From positions 1 through 64,000 of the forward strand of contig JACHLS010000007.1 of assembly GCA_014204635.1 (NCBI GenBank): a DNA stretch of 64,000 nt, read 5' to 3'. This document shows, piece after piece, positions 26,578 through 35,203 of the stretch. The first letter of the stretch is position 1, and each line of letters opens with the position of its first letter. The notes beneath the pieces are model-generated. The model made no database searches. It saw only the letters and a list, made by a program, of their open reading frames with translations, and was not told the origin of the DNA. The position numbers and the translations under genes are program-made. This DNA comes from Sporosarcina luteola (lineage in GTDB: Bacteria > Bacillota > Bacilli > Bacillales_A > Planococcaceae).

Positions 26578-26676
26578 CGTCATACTCCCTTCCCTAAATA
26601 ACTCTCCCCTACTTTCCATATTATCACAAAATTTAGATTAACGAAACAAAAAATTCTGAGTCTTCATAATCAAAAA

Positions 26677-26703
26677 GCCATTCCGCAGAATAGGCGGAAT
26701 GGC
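26677..26703 (-). terminator. rho-independent terminator after yerD-like gene
   Basis: Ten-base stem GCCATTCCGC/GCGGAATGGC just past the stop of the leftward FMN-oxidoreductase gene, with a T-rich run following on the minus strand. Confidence 0.75.
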
Positions 26704-26708
26704 ATACA

Positions 26709-28244
26709 TTATTCTACTTGATATACACGGCCCCGTTCGTCTTTGTATACAATATGATGCCGCTCGAGTTTTGTCGGTGAATCCAGACCTGCTGCAGCTG
26801 CGATTCGGAATAATCCTTCACGCATCGTCAAAATGTAATTAGTTACTCGGAACTTCTTCTCTTCAACAACCAATCCCTTCTGCAATTTCAGGTCTGTCGT
26901 TGCCACACCAGCTGGGCAATCATTCGTGTGGCAACGCTGCGCCATAATACAACCGACGGATATCATGAATCCTCGTGCTACTTGCACAAGATCCGCACCC
27001 ATGGCAAGTGCAATCGCTGCTTTATCAGGTGTCGTGATTTTACCGGAGGCGATCACTTTGACCCGATCCCGCACATCATATTTTCGAAGGGCATCATCCA
27101 GCAAAATGAGTGACGAGCGCAGCGGCAAACCGACGCTATCCGCGAGATCCTGATAAGTGGCTCCCGAACCGCCTTCCGCCCCGTCCAGTGATATGAAGTC
27201 GGGGCCTTTACCCGTTTCCTGCATGAAAGAGGCGAGTTCTTCTGCATCCTCCTTGCCGCCGATTACAATTTTGATGCCGACCGGCTTGCCGGAATGGTCA
27301 CGAATTTTTTCGATGAATTCAAACAGCGTGGGGTAATCCGAAAATTGCTTGAAACGGTTTGGACTGTTGATGGTTGTGTAAGGAGTGACATTCCGGATTT
27401 TCGCAATCTCTTCCGTCACTTTTTCTCCTTCGACGTGACCGCCGCGCATCTTGGCACCTTGCGCCATTTTGATTTCAAATGCCTTTACTTGAGGCAGCTC
27501 CGCCTTCTCCGTAAGACGTTCCCAACTAAATTCTCCATCTTCTGTACGAAAGCCGAATAAACCGGAACCTATTTGGGCAATAATATGAGCATCCCCCGCA
27601 AGATGATACGGTGAGAGTCCCCCCTCTCCCGTATTCATCCATGCTTCTTTCGCCATCCCAATCCCTTTTGACAGGGCGGTGATGGCATTTTGTCCGAGAG
27701 CGCCATAGCTCATCGCCGACTGGCCGAGCAGACTGCGGACATGGAAAGGATGCCGGCAATCCGGCCCGATGACAATCGCATCCTCTTCCGGCAACAACCA
27801 TGGTAAAGCAGGCACTTCTTCCCGGTGCTCATGTCTGGAGAGAAGCCCCTCCTCGTCAATATGGTAACGCATGGTCGTCACCAAATCCTCATTATCTACC
27901 CGCATCTCTTCATTCTGCTTGGTAAACATTGCATTGCGGATATAAAAGCCCGCACCTTCAAAATCACGCTTAGAACCGAAGCCGATAATACCGCTCAAGT
28001 ATTTTCCAGGCAGCACCATATGTAAGTATTCTGCTCGGCTGAATGGCTTGCCTTCGTTATCGCCCTCAAAGAGATATTGCCTCAGTTCGGGTCCTGCTTT
28101 CTCCGTCGTGTAACGGAGCCTTCCCAAAATCGGGAAATTCCGCAAAATCGCGTGCTGTTTCTGACGCTTGTCATAGAAAAAAATGAAAATAGCTATGGAG
28201 ATTGGCACAATGACTAGAACCAATACTAAAATGGTCGTTGTCAT
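26709..28244 (-). CDS. FMN-binding glutamate synthase-family protein (YerD-like)
   Basis: A 511-residue protein: one N-terminal membrane helix (residues 1-22), then a GltB-like FMN barrel. Conserved parts include RHPFHVRSLLGQSAMSYGALG, MNTGEGGLSPYH, FEIKMAQGAKMRGGHVEGEKV, ISLDGAEGGSGATY, and the cluster-like region GCIMAQRCHTNDCPAGVATTD. It lacks the glutaminase domain, so it is not a complete glutamate synthase; the reaction is unknown. ATG 28244 is chosen (GGAAGG eight bases upstream) over a longer frame. Matches Bacillus YerD in length. Confidence 0.85.
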   Translation of the reverse strand: MTTTILVLVLVIVPISIAIFIFFYDKRQKQHAILRNFPILGRLRYTTEKAGPELRQYLFEGDNEGKPFSRAEYLHMVLPGKYLSGIIGFGSKRDFEGAGFYIRNAMFTKQNEEMRVDNEDLVTTMRYHIDEEGLLSRHEHREEVPALPWLLPEEDAIVIGPDCRHPFHVRSLLGQSAMSYGALGQNAITALSKGIGMAKEAWMNTGEGGLSPYHLAGDAHIIAQIGSGLFGFRTEDGEFSWERLTEKAELPQVKAFEIKMAQGAKMRGGHVEGEKVTEEIAKIRNVTPYTTINSPNRFKQFSDYPTLFEFIEKIRDHSGKPVGIKIVIGGKEDAEELASFMQETGKGPDFISLDGAEGGSGATYQDLADSVGLPLRSSLILLDDALRKYDVRDRVKVIASGKITTPDKAAIALAMGADLVQVARGFMISVGCIMAQRCHTNDCPAGVATTDLKLQKGLVVEEKKFRVTNYILTMREGLFRIAAAAGLDSPTKLERHHIVYKDERGRVYQVE

Positions 28245-28353
28245 TGAAATGCCTTCCAACCAGTTCACAAGACACACCCCTTTTCAAAACATATGGTAAT
28301 GTACATATACATACCCTGATTTCACAAAAATAAATGTATTTGGAGGGATAAAT

Positions 28354-29085
28354 ATGGTCATGGAACTGCTAACATCCCATGCATCTGTAAGAAGATACAA
28401 AGACGTGCAATTGTCATCTGAAGAAGTCCGTGAATTGGTGCATGCAGGACAACATGCGGCAAGCTCCCATTTCGTCCAAGCCTACTCTGTGATCCACGTG
28501 ACGGATCCGGCAAAGCGTGAACAACTTGCAGAACTAGCCAACAATAAAAATCAATTTTTATCGGCTGGTGCTATCCTAATCTTCTGCGCCGACTATGCAC
28601 GACTAGAAAAAGCGGCCGCACTTCACGGCAAGACAATTGATTATTCCTTCGCGGAAAATCTGCTCGTCGGCTCCATCGATGTGGCACTCTTTGCCCAAAA
28701 CGTCGCCATTGCTGCGGAATCGAAAGGATATGGAATCTGCTATATCGGCGGCATACGCAATGCTCCGCAAGAGATCAGCGACCTGCTTAACTTACCAAAG
28801 GGCGTCGCTCCCATGTTCGCCATGTCCATCGGCGTTCCTGAGGAGGCGAATGAAGTCAAACCAAGACTTCCGGTAGAAGCGGTTATTCATGAAAACAGTT
28901 ATGATGCATCAAAATATGATGATCTCCTGTCAGCGTATGACCAAACGATGCACGACTATTACTTGAATCGAGGATCCAACCAGAAAGACACGGCTTGGAG
29001 CGTACAAATGGCGCAGTTTCTACACGAACCGAAACGGAAACACATGAGGGAGTTTTTAGAGAAGCGTGGATTTGAGATGAAATGA
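28354..29085 (+). CDS. nfrA: NADPH-dependent FMN nitroreductase NfrA
   Basis: A 243-residue nitroreductase of the NfsA/FRP branch (SHASVRRYKD at the N-terminus, AGQHAASSHFVQAYSVI, GYGICYIGGIRN, and the C-terminal basic RGSNQKDTAW...EPKRKHMREFLEKRGF). Uses FMN and NAD(P)H to reduce nitro compounds, quinones or flavins; Bacillus NfrA1 is the nearest match by length and motifs. GGAGGG lies six bases before ATG 28354. It overlaps the next lipoprotein gene in an ATGA junction. Confidence 0.85.
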   Translation: MVMELLTSHASVRRYKDVQLSSEEVRELVHAGQHAASSHFVQAYSVIHVTDPAKREQLAELANNKNQFLSAGAILIFCADYARLEKAAALHGKTIDYSFAENLLVGSIDVALFAQNVAIAAESKGYGICYIGGIRNAPQEISDLLNLPKGVAPMFAMSIGVPEEANEVKPRLPVEAVIHENSYDASKYDDLLSAYDQTMHDYYLNRGSNQKDTAWSVQMAQFLHEPKRKHMREFLEKRGFEMK

Positions 29086-29465
29086 GAATAGGCTTAGTCT
29101 TATTGCTTGGAACATTCCTTCTTTTATCGGCTTGCGACAGAGAACTATCCATAACAGAAGTCCAACCGGAAAAGATCGGGCAACAGGTGCTTGAATCCAT
29201 TCAGCCGGCTTCCTCTGAAAACGTTCAAATGCTTTTTAACCCGAAGAGAGGGCGCTATATAGTTGTCCATGCGTTCGGACTTGTTACCATGTCTGTCGAA
29301 GACCAAGGGACTGTCGTCGGTGTTTTTATCCAGGATCATACTGATGATGAAAACGAAATCCTGAAACGCTACGTTTTTAAATTAGATTACGATCGTGATT
29401 ATGACAGTATCCAACTCTATCGTAATAACCTCGAGATTCCTTTTGACAACAGTTCATCTTATTAA
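29082..29465 (+). CDS. small lipoprotein coupled to nfrA
   Basis: A 127-residue lipoprotein with signal peptide and lipobox LSAC (Cys18). The mature part (ENVQMLFNPKRGRYIVVHAF, then KLDYDRDYDSIQLYRNN) is a small beta-rich domain that I do not recognise. Its ATG overlaps the nfrA stop, so translation is coupled, but an oxidoreductase link is not otherwise supported. Confidence 0.7.
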   Translation: MRIGLVLLLGTFLLLSACDRELSITEVQPEKIGQQVLESIQPASSENVQMLFNPKRGRYIVVHAFGLVTMSVEDQGTVVGVFIQDHTDDENEILKRYVFKLDYDRDYDSIQLYRNNLEIPFDNSSSY

Positions 29466-29474
29466 TCATCATGC

Positions 29475-29500
29475 AAGGGGTTAGCAATTGCTGGCCCCTT
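29475..29500 (+). terminator. rho-independent terminator of nfrA operon
   Basis: Interrupted stem AAGGGG-AGCAA/TTGCT-CCCCTT followed by TTTGCT, nine bases after the lipoprotein stop. Confidence 0.7.
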
Positions 29501-29547
29501 TTGCTATTCTGTGAATACAGAAATCGACCATAAAAGGAGTCAACTAG

Positions 29548-30714
29548 ATGGAATTTGAACAACTGATCGATGAATTGGCGAAACGGCTGTCAAACGGCCA
29601 ATTGATTCGGGCAACGGCCAGTCAGCCACGCTTAAAATCGGATGGTTTAGCTAAAGTGAAGCTCAAGCCGGTTGAAATAAAAAAAGAACTGCATATTCAA
29701 TTCGAATATCACTATGAACGGGTCCTCAAGCATGAAAACGTGAAAATCGAAGATATCCGTTCCGCTCTTCAGCAGCTGATGGAACAGTTCAAGCAGTTGC
29801 AAGCGGAATTTGTTGAGGAAAACGTCCACATCCAGCTCTCCAAAAAATTTAAGGTCTCCTGGAAATCAGAAAAAACAGCGGAGCGCAAAGCGGATCTTTC
29901 ACATAATCGCAAGAAAAATTACTTATTGGATGACTCAACCCCCTATCCGTTCCTGATTCGGTTAGGCGTTCAAACAACAGAAGGAAAAGTGAAAAAGCAG
30001 AAGTATGATAAATTCCGGCAAATCAATCGCTTTATCGAATTCATTGACGATGCACTCGACCACTTGCCAAAAGACAGGCATGTACGCATCCTAGATTTTG
30101 GGTCTGGCAAGTCATATCTCACTTTCGCACTGTATCATTACTTGCATATCGAAAAAGGGCTCGATATTCGCGTCACGGGACTTGATCTAAAAAAGGAAGT
30201 CATTGAAGAGTGCAATCGAATTGCTCAAGACCTCGAGTACAAACAGCTGGAGTTTCTTGTGGGAGATATTAATGATTACAACGAGGAAACAGCGGTCGAC
30301 ATGGTCGTCACCTTGCATGCTTGTGACGTGGCAACGGATATGGCATTAGCCCGTGCAGTGAAATGGGGAGCTGAAGTCATCTTAAGCGTTCCATGTTGCC
30401 AGCATGAACTATTTTCACAAGTTGCCGCGCCCGAACTCGACGTCATGTTGCAGCACGGGTTGATCAAGGAGCGTTTTTCCGCTCTCGCGACGGATTCTAT
30501 CCGGGCGGAACTGCTCACCCTTGTCGGCTACGACGCACAGCTGCTTGAGTTCATCGACTTGGCCCATACACCGAAGAATATTCTGATCCGTGCCTATCGA
30601 ACCAACAAGACACCTGCAAGTGCGGACTTCAGCCGGTATGAATCTTTCCGAAACATGCTTCATGCCAAACCGTTTCTCGAAAGAGAACTAAAGGACTACG
30701 GATTCCTCTCTTGA
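29548..30714 (+). CDS. class I SAM-dependent methyltransferase (PF13679-like)
   Basis: A 388-residue cytoplasmic protein. The N-terminal half (1-165) is helical and charged, ending in KYDKFRQINRFIEFID, which leads into a Rossmann methyltransferase: SAM motif ILDFGSGKSYLTFAL, acidic strand end VTGLDLKKEV, then DMVVTLHACDVATDMAL and LSVPCCQHEL. The PCCQH sequence resembles the METTL25/GSTCD-type Methyltransf_32 family, whose substrate is mostly unknown (RNA or protein proposed). AAAGGAG lies before ATG 29548. Confidence 0.8.
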   Translation: MEFEQLIDELAKRLSNGQLIRATASQPRLKSDGLAKVKLKPVEIKKELHIQFEYHYERVLKHENVKIEDIRSALQQLMEQFKQLQAEFVEENVHIQLSKKFKVSWKSEKTAERKADLSHNRKKNYLLDDSTPYPFLIRLGVQTTEGKVKKQKYDKFRQINRFIEFIDDALDHLPKDRHVRILDFGSGKSYLTFALYHYLHIEKGLDIRVTGLDLKKEVIEECNRIAQDLEYKQLEFLVGDINDYNEETAVDMVVTLHACDVATDMALARAVKWGAEVILSVPCCQHELFSQVAAPELDVMLQHGLIKERFSALATDSIRAELLTLVGYDAQLLEFIDLAHTPKNILIRAYRTNKTPASADFSRYESFRNMLHAKPFLERELKDYGFLS

Positions 30715-30772
30715 AATTCAACTATACTGGTAAGTCAAGACGCCCTAATTTATGGTACCCTGATGGCCTTTA

Positions 30773-30819
30773 GAGATATATCTTGGCCCTCTTTTGTCCT
30801 TGAGCGGGGCAAGATATCT
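30773..30819. other. long imperfect hairpin in an intergenic gap
   Basis: Arms AGATATATCTTGGCCC and GGGGCAAGATATCT pair with two bulges around an 18-base loop. No T-run follows on either strand, so it does not look like a terminator; it lies between the methyltransferase and MazG-like genes. Confidence 0.45.
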
Positions 30820-30958
30820 TATCTTCCCCGGCAATGTTCGGTTGACAGAAATGACAGAGAACAAGAAGTATTTGATAAAAACATGACTTGGGCGTGAAGG
30901 TATAGGCAGTCCCCTTGTAGAATCTTTGTCAGAAAAAAATAAAATAGGAGGGGTTTCC

Positions 30959-31285
30959 ATGCCGACCTACAACAAGCTTGTTCGCGACTTTATCCCTAAA
31001 ATCATTCTAGACGCCGGTCAAGTATGTCATACCAGAATCCTCGGTGAAGAGGAATACATAACAGAATTGACCAAGAAAATGCACGAAGAACTGGCCGAAT
31101 ACGAAGCAGCCGAAAATACTGAAGATGCCATCGAGGAATTGGCTGATTTACTCGAGCTCATACATGCTGCCGCTTCCTACCATGAGATTACATTTGAGGA
31201 ACTAGATAAGATTCGGGCTCAAAAAGCAGAAAAACGAGGAGGCTTTGAAGAACGGCTGTTTTTGCTGGATGTGGAGGAGCAATGA
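30959..31285 (+). CDS. MazG-like nucleotide pyrophosphohydrolase
   Basis: A 108-residue all-alpha NTP-pyrophosphatase-fold protein starting MPTYNKLVRDFIPKII, with the metal-binding helices KMHEELAEYEAAEN and IEELADLLELIHA (E-x-x-E and E-x-x-D ligands). Similar to phosphoribosyl-ATP pyrophosphohydrolase-like proteins next to NUDIX or housekeeping genes; probably sanitises nucleotides. AGGAGGGG lies seven bases before ATG 30959, so the longer frame is rejected. Confidence 0.82.
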   Translation: MPTYNKLVRDFIPKIILDAGQVCHTRILGEEEYITELTKKMHEELAEYEAAENTEDAIEELADLLELIHAAASYHEITFEELDKIRAQKAEKRGGFEERLFLLDVEEQ

Positions 31286-31636
31286 GCAAAGAGAGGTGGA
31301 TTTTGAGTTGTTAGAAAGGCGTTCTATTTCCGCAAATGAATTTATTTTAGATGAATCGAGTAGGAGGCATCTTATTTTGTATGTAATGCTGTCAATTTTT
31401 TATCTGTAATTTGAGGATTTCTGTTGCTTCCGACAGGACTTGAGGTTGGCGGCTTGCATTCGGTATAGTTGCAGGTTCCTTGTTCCGAGGCCTGTACCTT
31501 CTAAATGCCATCCATAAAAAACCTGCAGAAAACAAGTTGCAATCAGATAATGGAAAAAAGCTTTTGAAAACTATTTAAAAGACAATGAAGATCAAGACCA
31601 AGAATAGAACTTTCCTCTTTTCTCATTTACTTGCCG
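31286..31636. other. gene-free stretch
   Basis: About 350 bp with no convincing coding region, promoter or structured element; stops are frequent in all frames. Confidence 0.5.
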
Positions 31637-31675
31637 AAAAAGACCGCCGCCGATTCTCCGGCAAACGGTCTTTTT
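31637..31675 (-). terminator. rho-independent terminator
   Basis: Stem AAAAAGACCG/CGGTCTTTTT with a 19-base loop that contains an inner GCCG/CGGC pairing, just past the stop of the leftward HExxH gene. Confidence 0.75.
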
Positions 31676-31686
31676 GCAACAATAAA

Positions 31687-32241
31687 TTATATGATGGCCA
31701 ATGATTCCTGTGCGACTTTCATTTCCTGGTAGATGTTCAAATCCTTTTCATAAGACGTTCGGTAGGAGGCCATACTATGCTCTTTGACCTTTAAAAAATC
31801 ATGCCATTCAATGATTTCATAGTAGCCATTCAATAGTTCGGCATTCGACCAAGCCGTCTCTTCAAAAATGATGTCCCGCTCATGCTCCTCTATAAGCATT
31901 TCCATGAACGGCAACTCCCGCTCCCGCTTTTCGGCAGAGGCCAATTTCTTTGCTTTAATAATTTCCACTGCACGATCCAACGAAGCAAGCAAGGCATCAC
32001 GGTCCATGGCATGCCCGAGTTCATGAATGGTCAATGTACGGATATAGGTTTCGAATGACATAGGCTCGGGAAGTTCCCCGCATGCCTTGCGAATGCGGCC
32101 CATATCGATGAGGACTTCATGCTTGATGAAATCGTACATCATATTGACTCCTGTCTGCTCCTGCTTTACCGCTAAATCCATTTCCACATCTCGAATCGTT
32201 TGTTCCACTAATTCCTGAATCTGTCGAGCTGGTCTTCTCAT
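31687..32241 (-). CDS. HExxH putative zinc metallopeptidase-like protein
   Basis: A 184-residue soluble protein with TIHELGHAMDRDALL (HExxH at about residues 96-100), the zinc-metallopeptidase signature, after an N-terminal helical section containing TGVNMMYDFIKHEVLIDMGRI. The third ligand may be a Glu in the downstream EMLIEEHERDIIFEETAW helix. No signal peptide, so cytoplasmic. ATG 32241 is chosen because GGGGAGAG precedes it. I do not recognise the family; metal binding is inferred from the motif. Confidence 0.6.
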   Translation of the reverse strand: MRRPARQIQELVEQTIRDVEMDLAVKQEQTGVNMMYDFIKHEVLIDMGRIRKACGELPEPMSFETYIRTLTIHELGHAMDRDALLASLDRAVEIIKAKKLASAEKRERELPFMEMLIEEHERDIIFEETAWSNAELLNGYYEIIEWHDFLKVKEHSMASYRTSYEKDLNIYQEMKVAQESLAII

Positions 32242-32390
32242 TCTCTCCCCTGACTTCCGTTTAAAAATCAACTACGTTTCACAGTCACTTGAGACGGGTA
32301 TTTAGTATAGTTAAAAATAAAATCAAGAAATTTATTATAAGAAATTGTTGAGTGGGTTTCAAGCAGACGGGCGCTTGGTTGCTTCCCTTG

Positions 32391-32951
32391 CTACTCCGCT
32401 TTCTTTCGTTCAACTTTCAACAGAAAGAGTCGACCATTTTCCATCAATGGTGCTATATCGGGCGCCCGCTTCGCAGCAATGGAGATTCTGCCATCTTGTG
32501 AACCTACCCAAAACGCCAGATAGATTGGCTTATTCAAGTGAAGTTGTTTTTTCCCGTCATGGTGAATATCCATTCCATAACTTTCGTATAACCCTTCCAC
32601 GATAACCGATTCCATTTCTTCTGCCCGACCAAGGGACACCGTTTGCTTTCCTAGATAAATGTCATTATCCACATTAAAACTTATCTTTCGGTAGTCCTTC
32701 AGCTCGCCTGACAACGGAAGAGTAATCGGGATGCCTGTCTCGTTTCCTTCATCATATTGTTCCACTGTGAATAAAAGTTCTTCATTCTCCTCCAAGTTTC
32801 CGTACAAAGATATCTGAATATGTTCCATCATCATGGACTGGGTTGACTCGTCGTTCAATCGTTTCGCCTTGATGTACATTTTTCCGCCTGCTGCACAACC
32901 GCTTAGCATCAATGCCAATAATATCAACACGGCCAGCTCTAATTTCCTCAA
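32391..32951 (-). CDS. lipoprotein, paralog of the upstream lipoprotein
   Basis: A 186-residue lipoprotein: TTG start with GGGAG seven bases upstream, hydrophobic leader, lipobox LSGC (Cys19), and a beta-rich mature domain. It is related to its upstream neighbour: both have a GxxGIPITLPLS/GYSLGNSTLTF strand, a VEGLYESYG/IDGTTAFG strand, a PIYLAFWVGSQDG/PVYIAYWLGSDDG block and end with a KVERKK/KVERQK strand. The gene begins four bases after that gene ends, marking a tandem duplication within an operon. Function unknown. Confidence 0.75.
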   Translation of the reverse strand: MRKLELAVLILLALMLSGCAAGGKMYIKAKRLNDESTQSMMMEHIQISLYGNLEENEELLFTVEQYDEGNETGIPITLPLSGELKDYRKISFNVDNDIYLGKQTVSLGRAEEMESVIVEGLYESYGMDIHHDGKKQLHLNKPIYLAFWVGSQDGRISIAAKRAPDIAPLMENGRLFLLKVERKKAE

Positions 32952-32955
32952 TGCC

Positions 32956-33525
32956 TCACTCCCATTTTAATTCCGACCATTTTTGACGTTCTACCTTCAC
33001 TAGATAACATAGCTTGTTTTCTTTCAGCGAGTCATACCCTTCTTCATGGGGTGAGGAATAGATGAATGTCCCGTCATCGGATCCTAACCAGTAAGCGATA
33101 TAAACAGGCTCCCCAAGCGGAACATTTACTTTGCCCTGCAGCATTGTTCCAATAGCTCCGAATGCGGTTGTTCCATCAATCGTTAGCGAAGTGAAACCAT
33201 TTGGTTCTAGAAAGGAAAACGTCAAACTATTTTGGAGGAGGTCACTTGTTACGCCGAATCCCATGTCCGATTTCGATGTAAGATCCCTAAACGTTAGGGT
33301 CGAATTTCCAAGACTGTACCCTTCTTTGTAATGTTCTATCGAGACAACATATATTTCGTCGTCCTGTACTTTTCCATGTAATCGAAAGGGAATTACATCT
33401 TGGGCATCCATTATTTCTTCTGCCGGCATTGTACTCAGTTGAATGTTGGGAGTTCCCGACCCATTACATGCCCCAACAGCGGGCAGTGCAAGCAACAACG
33501 AACAAAGGAGCAGCACCCGTTTCAT
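32956..33525 (-). CDS. lipoprotein, first of a tandem paralogous pair
   Basis: A 189-residue lipoprotein with lipobox VGAC (Cys20) and the same mature domain as the next gene, including PVYIAYWLGSDDGTF and a closing LVKVERQKW strand. Its ATG overlaps the stop of the TPR gene (ATGA), indicating coupled translation. The domain is not recognised. Confidence 0.75.
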   Translation of the reverse strand: MKRVLLLCSLLLALPAVGACNGSGTPNIQLSTMPAEEIMDAQDVIPFRLHGKVQDDEIYVVSIEHYKEGYSLGNSTLTFRDLTSKSDMGFGVTSDLLQNSLTFSFLEPNGFTSLTIDGTTAFGAIGTMLQGKVNVPLGEPVYIAYWLGSDDGTFIYSSPHEEGYDSLKENKLCYLVKVERQKWSELKWE

Positions 33526-34151
33526 CCGGCCATGCCCCTCGCTTCATCGGCAGCCTGCGCATCTCCGCCCCTTTCAAATGCTTCGGCGCTGCGCATAAAA
33601 TGATCGTGGGCTATGTCCAATTCCCCTGCCGCTTCATACGTTTGACCAAGTCCACGCTGAGCGCAGCCGATACATATGCCGCAACCGGCAAGTTCACCTT
33701 CACGCAAAGCTTCTCTGAAGTAGCGGAATGCGTCCGCAACTCGTTTCCGGGCCAGTGCAATATAACCGAATTCATAAGCGACGGCGGAAAAGCCAACGTG
33801 ATCTTCAGGCAATTTTGTTTCTCGCTGCACTAGCTCTTTAGAAAGTGTCTCTATCGCAAGATCATATGCACCGCTCATTCGATGCACCATACCGATCTGA
33901 TGCAGTACAATCACTTCGTCGAGGACATTGCCCTCTTTCTGTGCCCTGCTCTGCAATTTCTCGTAACATGCCAGTGCCTCGGGCCATTCTCCCTTCATTG
34001 CGAGTGCATAACCGAGCCCATGCAAGGCATTCAGTTCGTCCTCTTTGCTTTCCGCCTTTTCCAGACATCGATAGTAGATCGATTCGCTCTCATCTAGCTC
34101 GCCTGCGTCAAAAAGTCGAAACGCTTCCCCCAGCGCTTGTTTGACGTCCAT
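33522..34151 (-). CDS. TPR-repeat protein
   Basis: A 209-residue soluble protein composed of about five tetratricopeptide-like helical pairs (ALHGLGYALAMKGEWPEALACYEKL, VLHQIGMVHRMSGAYDLAIETL, FGYIALARKRVADAFRYFREAL, AQRGLGQTYEAAGELDIAHDHF are clear units). No catalytic domain, so probably a protein-binding module. A CGICIGC segment near residue 157 gives three closely spaced cysteines. It heads an operon with two lipoproteins; AGGGGGAGGG precedes ATG 34151. Confidence 0.75.
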   Translation of the reverse strand: MDVKQALGEAFRLFDAGELDESESIYYRCLEKAESKEDELNALHGLGYALAMKGEWPEALACYEKLQSRAQKEGNVLDEVIVLHQIGMVHRMSGAYDLAIETLSKELVQRETKLPEDHVGFSAVAYEFGYIALARKRVADAFRYFREALREGELAGCGICIGCAQRGLGQTYEAAGELDIAHDHFMRSAEAFERGGDAQAADEARGMAG

Positions 34152-34172
34152 TCTCCCTCCCCCTTTCCTTTG

Positions 34173-34847
34173 TCACACCTCCAGTTGCACTTCCAGAAAT
34201 ACATAGCTGTCCCGTTCATGTTGCCGGTTAAACATGATCGGGACCCGTTTGCTGAATATTGGTCCATCGACGACAACTGTGTGAAATTCCCCTGACTCCC
34301 CGCATGCATCGATGCCAAGCTCCTCGAGTTCATCCATCAGTTCGATGGTAAATTCCCGTCCGATGAACTCAGCCGGCATCATGTTCGTGTTCACTACAAC
34401 AATATATGCTTCAAATCCGGCATGAACGAATTCTTCGAGCAACTTGCGGCGCGGCTCCATCCATAACGGATGCACAGCCTCCATCCCGACTTTTGCGCAC
34501 GTCTGCTGAACCCATTTCAAGTGATCTTCTAAATCGATGTCGCCGAAGACACCAGTCACGATGCCTGCGTCAACACATTCTTTCATCGCATCGAGAAATT
34601 GCGTCTCATAGCCATTCCAATCGGATCCTCGCGTCATGAACGGCACACCAATGCTCTTCGCTTGCGCCTGAACCACTTCAAATGGCAAGGCATGTGATTT
34701 GGACCGCTTTTCATCTGTTTCAAACATCGTCCACATCCGTTTTGGTTCGCCGCCTGCCTCCACTGCCCGATAAAAGGCAAGTGCTGAGTCCTTCCCTCCG
34801 CTCCATGAGGCGACGAAAGGTTGATTGTTCAAATTAACATGATTCAT
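34173..34847 (-). CDS. Dph6-related PP-loop ATP pyrophosphatase
   Basis: A 224-residue adenine-nucleotide alpha-hydrolase fold protein with PP-loop SWSGGKDSALAFY (about residues 15-27), the family EAVHPLW motif and the C-terminal GIDACGESGEFHTVVVDGPIF block diagnostic of diphthine-ammonia ligase-type enzymes (PF01902). Bacteria lack diphthamide, so it probably amidates another substrate. ATG 34847 is used; AGGAG lies about 12 bases upstream, slightly far, and ATG 34859 is the alternative. Confidence 0.85.
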   Translation of the reverse strand: MNHVNLNNQPFVASWSGGKDSALAFYRAVEAGGEPKRMWTMFETDEKRSKSHALPFEVVQAQAKSIGVPFMTRGSDWNGYETQFLDAMKECVDAGIVTGVFGDIDLEDHLKWVQQTCAKVGMEAVHPLWMEPRRKLLEEFVHAGFEAYIVVVNTNMMPAEFIGREFTIELMDELEELGIDACGESGEFHTVVVDGPIFSKRVPIMFNRQHERDSYVFLEVQLEV

Positions 34848-34861
34848 TTTAGTATTCATCT

Positions 34862-35117
34862 CCTGTTCTACAGTATCTTTTGTATGATTCTTCACTTGCA
34901 TTCGCGCGACTGTCTCCCTCCAGCTTATATATTCCAGCATTTTTGCCAAGGCTCGCAGCATAGAAAAGCATCCATATACTCGACCGCTCGGAACAAAAAA
35001 CCCCTATAATGTTCGATGTAAGATAGTAGTGCAATACGGAACTAATAAAAATACAGATATGAAAATTATAGCATAATGTCACCTACTAATAGGCAGAATA
35101 TTGTAAATGCAATAGTC
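34862..35117. other. divergent intergenic region
   Basis: Between the divergent Dph6-like and sigma-factor genes. Apart from the ECF-type promoter listed separately, nothing recognisable was seen. Confidence 0.4.
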
Positions 35118-35143
35118 CAAACTATTTCTCTTCCTATTCCGTC
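35118..35143 (+). promoter_or_regulatory. ECF-type promoter, probable SigV autoregulation
   Basis: CAAAC (35118-35122) and CGTC (35140-35143) are separated by 17 bases, the layout of Bacillus ECF promoters (GAAAC-n16/17-CGTC). It lies about 60 bases before the sigma gene, as expected for an autoregulated sigV-type operon. The -35 differs from TGAAAC at its first bases. Confidence 0.55.
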
Positions 35144-35203
35144 AAAATTTAATGAGACGCAAGCGCGCTGGCGTTATTTCTATAGAAGGTGATTTGATTT
35201 GTC

